DNA of 8,249 nucleotides, from assembly GCA_903930745.1 (NCBI GenBank), contig CAIYZX010000518.1, positions 1 through 8,249 of the forward strand, read 5' to 3'. Shown in pieces: positions 5,493 to 8,249 of the stretch (within the stretch, counting starts at the first letter, position 1; each line of letters starts with the position of its first letter). A program made the translations under genes and the position numbers. This DNA comes from an uncultured Chloroflexota bacterium. Lineage in GTDB: Bacteria > Chloroflexota > Limnocylindria > Limnocylindrales > CSP1-4. Under the pieces are notes generated by a model. That model was given only the letters and a program-made list of their open reading frames with translations. It was not told where the DNA came from and did not search any database.

Positions 5493-6434
5493 CTAGTCCG
5501 CCAGGAGCCGCTCCAGCATCTCCACGAACCTGTCGCGTGATGCCTCCAGCACCACGTGCGTGTTCCGCTCGCGCCCCGTGTACCCGGAGTGGTCAACCAC
5601 GGTTGCGCCGCGGGTGTGCTCGCCGTGGAGCTCGATCACCACGTTGAGGAACGGCATGTCCGTGGCCACGGACGGGTCCAGGGCCACGGCCATCGCGATG
5701 GGGTCCGGCAGGTCGAAGCCAACCAGCTTCGTGCCCGTGAGCGCGAACTCGTTCACGCGTGCCTGGATGTCCATCGCGAACTTGCCGAGTCGGCCAACGC
5801 GCCGCACCTGGTCCGCCTGCTCCTTCGTGAAGGTGGCGTACTTGCGGCTGATGTCCCAGCCCACCTGCGTGAGCTTCGTGCCCGCCTGGTAGAGGATCGC
5901 GGCAGCCTCTGGGTCCACCCAGATGTTGAACTCCGCGGCGGCCGTGATGTTGCCCACGCCGTCGCCCGTGCCACCCATGATCACCACCTCGCGGAGGCGC
6001 GTGGCGTACTCGGGATGGCGCGAGAGCAGGATGCCGATGTTCGTGAGGGGGCCCAGCGTGACCAGCGTCAGCTCGCCGGGCTCGTGCGCCTCGATCAGCT
6101 CCGCCAGCACATCCACCGCGTGACCGGGGGCCGGGGTGCGCCCGCCGATGGGAAGGCCGATGTCGCCCATGCCGTCCTGGCCGTGGACCACCTCGGCGGT
6201 GTGGAGCTTCTGCGTGAGCGGCGCGGCGCAGCCGGCGTAGACCGGGACGGTGCTGCCTGCGAACTCCACCGTGTACAGCGCGTTCTGCACGGCCTGCGGG
6301 AGCGGCACGTTGCCCGCGACGACCGTGATGGCGATCACCTCCACGGAGGGGTCGCGAAGGGCCATCAGGAGGGCGACGGCATCGTCCGATGCGGTGTCCG
6401 TGTCGATGATGAGCTTGCGGCGTTCGGTCGTCAT
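5493..6434 (-). CDS. Inosine/uridine-preferring nucleoside hydrolase family protein
   Basis: The 313-residue protein splits nucleosides (or related N-ribosides) into base and ribose using a bound calcium ion. The signature is at the N-terminus: LIIDTDTASDDAVAL (8-22), a variant of the usual DTDPGxDD. Further family blocks are AGNVPL (40-45), HGQDGMGD (84-91), TLGPLTNIG (127-135), MGG (153-155), AEFNIWVDPEAA (167-178) and the final metal-binding Asp in LPDPIAMA (D244). In the classic enzymes a His precedes this last Asp; here it is Pro243. No signal peptide is seen, so the protein is cytoplasmic. The ATG at 6434 is preferred over GTG 6440. AGGG lies 7 bases upstream, although TAGGGT may instead be the -10 of a leaderless message. 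The gene is divergent from the dodecin. Substrate preference cannot be read from sequence; it could serve purine, pyrimidine or nicotinamide riboside salvage. Confidence 0.94.
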   Translation of the reverse strand: MTTERRKLIIDTDTASDDAVALLMALRDPSVEVIAITVVAGNVPLPQAVQNALYTVEFAGSTVPVYAGCAAPLTQKLHTAEVVHGQDGMGDIGLPIGGRTPAPGHAVDVLAELIEAHEPGELTLVTLGPLTNIGILLSRHPEYATRLREVVIMGGTGDGVGNITAAAEFNIWVDPEAAAILYQAGTKLTQVGWDISRKYATFTKEQADQVRRVGRLGKFAMDIQARVNEFALTGTKLVGFDLPDPIAMAVALDPSVATDMPFLNVVIELHGEHTRGATVVDHSGYTGRERNTHVVLEASRDRFVEMLERLLAD

Positions 6435-6440
6435 GACCAC

Positions 6441-6446
6441 ACCCTA
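6441..6446 (-). promoter_or_regulatory. Candidate -10 of a leaderless nucleoside hydrolase message
   Basis: On the minus strand TAGGGT (TANNNT type) lies 6 bases before the ATG at 6434, the usual place for a leaderless start. The same bases also contain AGGG, which could be a weak ribosome binding site. No clear -35 is seen. Confidence 0.3.
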
Positions 6447-6515
6447 GCAAAGCGGCGGCGCGCCGAGACGGGAGTCCTGACCTATGCTTCGGCGGTCAGA
6501 CACCAGGAGGAACCC

Positions 6516-6719
6516 GTGGGCGTGATCATCATTCGCGAGATGGTGGGGACAAGCCCCAGGTCGTGGAGCGACGCGGCACGCCAGGCCGTGGCCACCGCAA
6601 GCAAGACCGTCCGGAACATCAAGACCGTGGAGGTGGTGAAGTCCACCGCGCGCGTCGAGGACGGCGAGATCGTGGAGTACCAGGTCCAGCTCAAGATCGG
6701 GTTCGAGTACGAGGGCTGA
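6516..6719 (+). CDS. Dodecin family protein
   Basis: The 67-residue protein matches dodecin over its full length. Strand 1 is VIIIREMVGTSPRSW, the helix is SWSDAARQAVATASKTV, then come NIKTVEVVKSTARVEDGEI and the final strand VEYQVQLKIGFEYE. Dodecins form hollow 12-subunit spheres that bind and buffer flavins. In the flavin-binding type a Trp on strand 2 (in a motif like LRWIEV) stacks on the isoalloxazine; here that position is Thr (NIKTVEV, T37). Flavin binding is therefore doubtful, or works differently. Gln56 (YQVQL) is near the position of the flavin-contacting Gln. The start is GTG 6516 with AGGAGG 5 bases upstream; GTG 6522 is possible. It diverges from the nucleoside hydrolase with an 81-base gap. 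Confidence 0.93.
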   Translation: MGVIIIREMVGTSPRSWSDAARQAVATASKTVRNIKTVEVVKSTARVEDGEIVEYQVQLKIGFEYEG

Positions 6720-6872
6720 CCCCCGGCGGCGCTCATCGCGGAAGTCGCAGATGAGTGCGAGATAAGTACGAGGTGAGTGGCGCCCGGCACCATCCGGGCC
6801 ATGCCCCCCATCGTCTCGGTGCCCGGAGCCCATCGGGCCATCTCAAACGCTCCCGCGGACCGCGACCCAGCG

Positions 6873-6902
6873 GTGCCCGTGTCGGCCGTGCCCATGTCGG
6901 CG
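6873..6902 (+). repeat. 15-bp tandem direct repeat
   Basis: GTGCCCGTGTCGGCC (6873-6887) is followed directly by GTGCCCATGTCGGCG (6888-6902), with two mismatches. If translated in the frame of the downstream ATPase it would give VPVSA-VPMSA. It could be a pair of binding sites or a small tandem duplication. Confidence 0.55.
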
Positions 6903-6913
6903 GCGTCCGACAT
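6894..6913. repeat. Inverted repeat upstream of the STAND regulator
   Basis: ATGTCGG (6894-6900) and CCGACAT (6907-6913) are perfect complements separated by 6 bases, overlapping the second copy of the tandem repeat. It has the shape of a dimeric repressor operator. No regulator can be assigned. Confidence 0.4.
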
Positions 6914-7118
6914 TACCGTGGCACCTGCCCACGCCACCCTCCCCGAACAGACCAATGTCCCTGCGCCCCGTCGTGGCGTATCGTCGCCGCGTGGCAGCAG
7001 TGCCGCGCTGGGGGGCCGGGTAGACCGACCACAGCAAGGTGCAGGCAGGCAGGATGCGCTCGTCCCCGTGGGCCCTGGACGGCCCGGTCGCGCCATCCGC
7101 AGGGGCTTCCCCGGCTTC

Positions 7119-8249
7119 GTGAGCAACCCCCTCCCGTTCCAGCCCGCCAAGGTCCACAGCCCGCCAGCTCGTCGCGACATCCTCACCCGGGAGCGCCTCA
7201 ACGCGTGGTTGGACAAGGCCGTCGCGGGTCGCGTTGTCCTGGTCGTGGCGGAGGCGGGGTCCGGCAAGACCACGCTGCTCGCGGATTGGGCGCGGCACAC
7301 GCTGCGCCGGACCACCTGGTACCGGCTGGAGTCTGACGACCGGGACTGGCTGACCTTCGTCCGCCACCTGGTCGCCGGCGGGCGAGAGCTGGAAGCGGAC
7401 TTCGGCGTGGCGACGCTGGACCTTCTCCAGCGCCTGGGCCCGGGCGGCCCCACGCAACACGAGATCTTCACGTCCATCGCCCGTGATCTCGCAGAGTCCG
7501 GCGCCACGGGCGAGCACGGGCTCACGCTGATCATCGACGACGCCCACATCGTGGATGACTGCGCGGAGGTCCAAGTCATCATCGGGATGCTGCTGGAGCG
7601 GACCGGGCCGGGCTTCAGCGTCATCATCTCGTCACGAGCGGAGCCGCCGCTGCCCATGGGCAAGGTTCGCGCTCGCGGTGGCGTGGACGGGCTGACGGGC
7701 GGCGATCTCTGCTTTGACCCAGGTGAGACGGAGCGTCTCTTCCGCGTGGCCTATCGGAAGCCCCTTGACGCGGACGTCCTCACGGACCTTCACGCTCGGA
7801 CCGAGGGCTGGGCCGCTCTCCTGACCCTGGTCCGGGCCGGCCTGACCGATCACGATGGCACGGATGCCCATGCCCTCGTGGCGTCGCTCTCGTCCGCCCA
7901 GGGTGACCTCTACGAGTTCCTTGCCGAGGAAGTGATGGCAGGGCTGGACGCAGGGCTCCAGCACTTCCTGTCGCGCGTCGCAATCCTGATGGCAGTGACA
8001 CCAGAGGCCTCCGGGCTGGTGTTGGACGCCGCCCCGGACGACTTGGACGGCCACCTTCAAGAAGCGGAACGGCTGGGCCTCCTGACGCGCCCGGACCGCG
8101 GTTCGGCTCACCGGTTCCACCCGCTGGTTCGCGAGTTCCTCCTGGCGCGCCTGGCGGAGGAGGTGGGCCCTGATGAGGTCCGCCAGCTCCATCTCAAGGT
8201 GGCGGCCGCGCTGGAGCCAACAGACTGGCTTGGCTCAGCGTGGCACTAC
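7119..8249 (+). CDS. MalT/LuxR-type STAND ATPase regulator, N-terminal part (cut by window end)
   Basis: From GTG 7119 there are 377 codons open to the window edge. The N-terminus (FQPAKVHSPPARRDILTRERL) is the usual entry into the STAND NTPase fold of MalT-like regulators. Walker A is AEAGSGKTT (44-52, K50), Walker B is LIIDDAH (137-143, D140/D141), and the sensor-1 region is VIISSRAEPP (168-177). The family motif TEGWAALLTLV is at 228-238, and the winged-helix end segment has RFHPLVREFLLARL (332-345). These proteins use ATP- and ligand-driven oligomerisation to switch on transcription. The missing part normally carries helical repeats and a LuxR HTH or BTAD domain, so the output domain is unknown. 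The start is chosen by family length; AGGGG lies 13 bases upstream, which is a poor ribosome binding site, and upstream in-frame starts remain possible. It follows dodecin after 399 bases, so it is probably transcribed separately. Confidence 0.85.
   Translation, partial: MSNPLPFQPAKVHSPPARRDILTRERLNAWLDKAVAGRVVLVVAEAGSGKTTLLADWARHTLRRTTWYRLESDDRDWLTFVRHLVAGGRELEADFGVATLDLLQRLGPGGPTQHEIFTSIARDLAESGATGEHGLTLIIDDAHIVDDCAEVQVIIGMLLERTGPGFSVIISSRAEPPLPMGKVRARGGVDGLTGGDLCFDPGETERLFRVAYRKPLDADVLTDLHARTEGWAALLTLVRAGLTDHDGTDAHALVASLSSAQGDLYEFLAEEVMAGLDAGLQHFLSRVAILMAVTPEASGLVLDAAPDDLDGHLQEAERLGLLTRPDRGSAHRFHPLVREFLLARLAEEVGPDEVRQLHLKVAAALEPTDWLGSAWHY

Larger units (their letters stand above)
6720..7118. 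other. 399-base stretch without a confident gene
   Basis: The stretch lies between dodecin and the STAND ATPase. No convincing terminator follows dodecin. The reading frame of the ATPase is open from 6777 (after a TGA at 6774-6776). A longer N-terminus is therefore formally possible, but the translated extension is Pro/Ala/Gly/Arg-rich with no recognisable fold. The stretch also holds a 15-bp tandem repeat (6873-6902) and a 7-bp hairpin (6894-6913). TATCGT at 6979-6984 could be a -10, without a good -35. It is most likely the leader and control region of the downstream regulator. Confidence 0.6.

Noticed and set aside
5745..5754. GAAC-TC-GTTC, resembling an SOS box
   Set aside because: The half-sites are 2 bases apart instead of 4, and it lies inside the nucleoside hydrolase coding sequence.
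5556..6515. Long in-frame extension upstream of dodecin
   Set aside because: It is antisense to the well-supported nucleoside hydrolase. Dodecin has its own AGGAGG and is normally about 70 residues.
6482..7663. 393-codon minus-strand frame
   Set aside because: It overlaps dodecin and the Walker motifs of the STAND ATPase on the other strand, and has Ser/Arg-rich composition with no domain.
1..8249. CRISPR array, transposon ends, tRNA/rRNA genes, phage or defence cassette
   Set aside because: No regular spaced repeats, transposase or integrase motifs, cloverleaf, or defence gene cluster was seen on either strand.

Overview
The window is GC-rich, densely coded bacterial chromosome, with several GTG starts and core genes mixed with family-level ones. 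The gene types fit a high-GC terrestrial or freshwater bacterium. The proline-rich lipoprotein, the CxxC-x17-CxxC zinc-ribbon protein, the MalT-like STAND ATPase beginning MSNPLPFQ, and a Gram-positive-type LexA box all remind me of Chloroflexota (Limnocylindria-like) or Actinomycetota. This placement is inference from memory and was not searched.

Layout. Positions 1-458 (minus) hold the N-terminal part of a GT-C/GT87-like membrane glycosyltransferase, cut by the window edge. Next on the minus strand is a two-gene unit, a DUF1232 protein followed by ribosomal protein L9 (rplI). The two overlap by 4 bases (GTGA), and a clear hairpin terminator lies behind rplI. Divergent from this unit are lexA (1721-2371) and the replicative helicase dnaB (2537-3883), both plus strand. 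lexA has a textbook promoter (TTGACA, 16 bp, TATAGT) with a perfect LexA operator CGAAC-GTGT-GTTCG inside the spacer, so it should be autoregulated in the SOS response. A tandem pair of DnaA-box-like 11-mers lies between lexA and dnaB.

The second half alternates in strand. It holds a secreted lipoprotein of unknown function (3982-4914, minus), a small double zinc-ribbon protein (5128-5436, plus) and an inosine/uridine-type nucleoside hydrolase (5493-6434, minus). Divergent from the hydrolase is a dodecin (6516-6719, plus). A stretch of about 400 bases without a confident gene follows; it contains a 15-bp tandem repeat and a small hairpin. Last comes the N-terminal 377 residues of a MalT/LuxR-type STAND ATPase (7119-8249, plus), cut by the window end.

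How the genes work together: lexA and dnaB link DNA-damage response and replication, and rplI is a common neighbour of dnaB in bacteria, although here it is on the opposite strand. The remaining genes look like independent single-gene transcription units. I do not see an undescribed defence, mobile or biosynthetic system. The points most worth a second look are the lexA operator-promoter, the DnaA-like pair before dnaB, a dodecin without the flavin-stacking Trp, a nucleoside hydrolase with Pro where His usually precedes the last Asp, and two probably leaderless genes.
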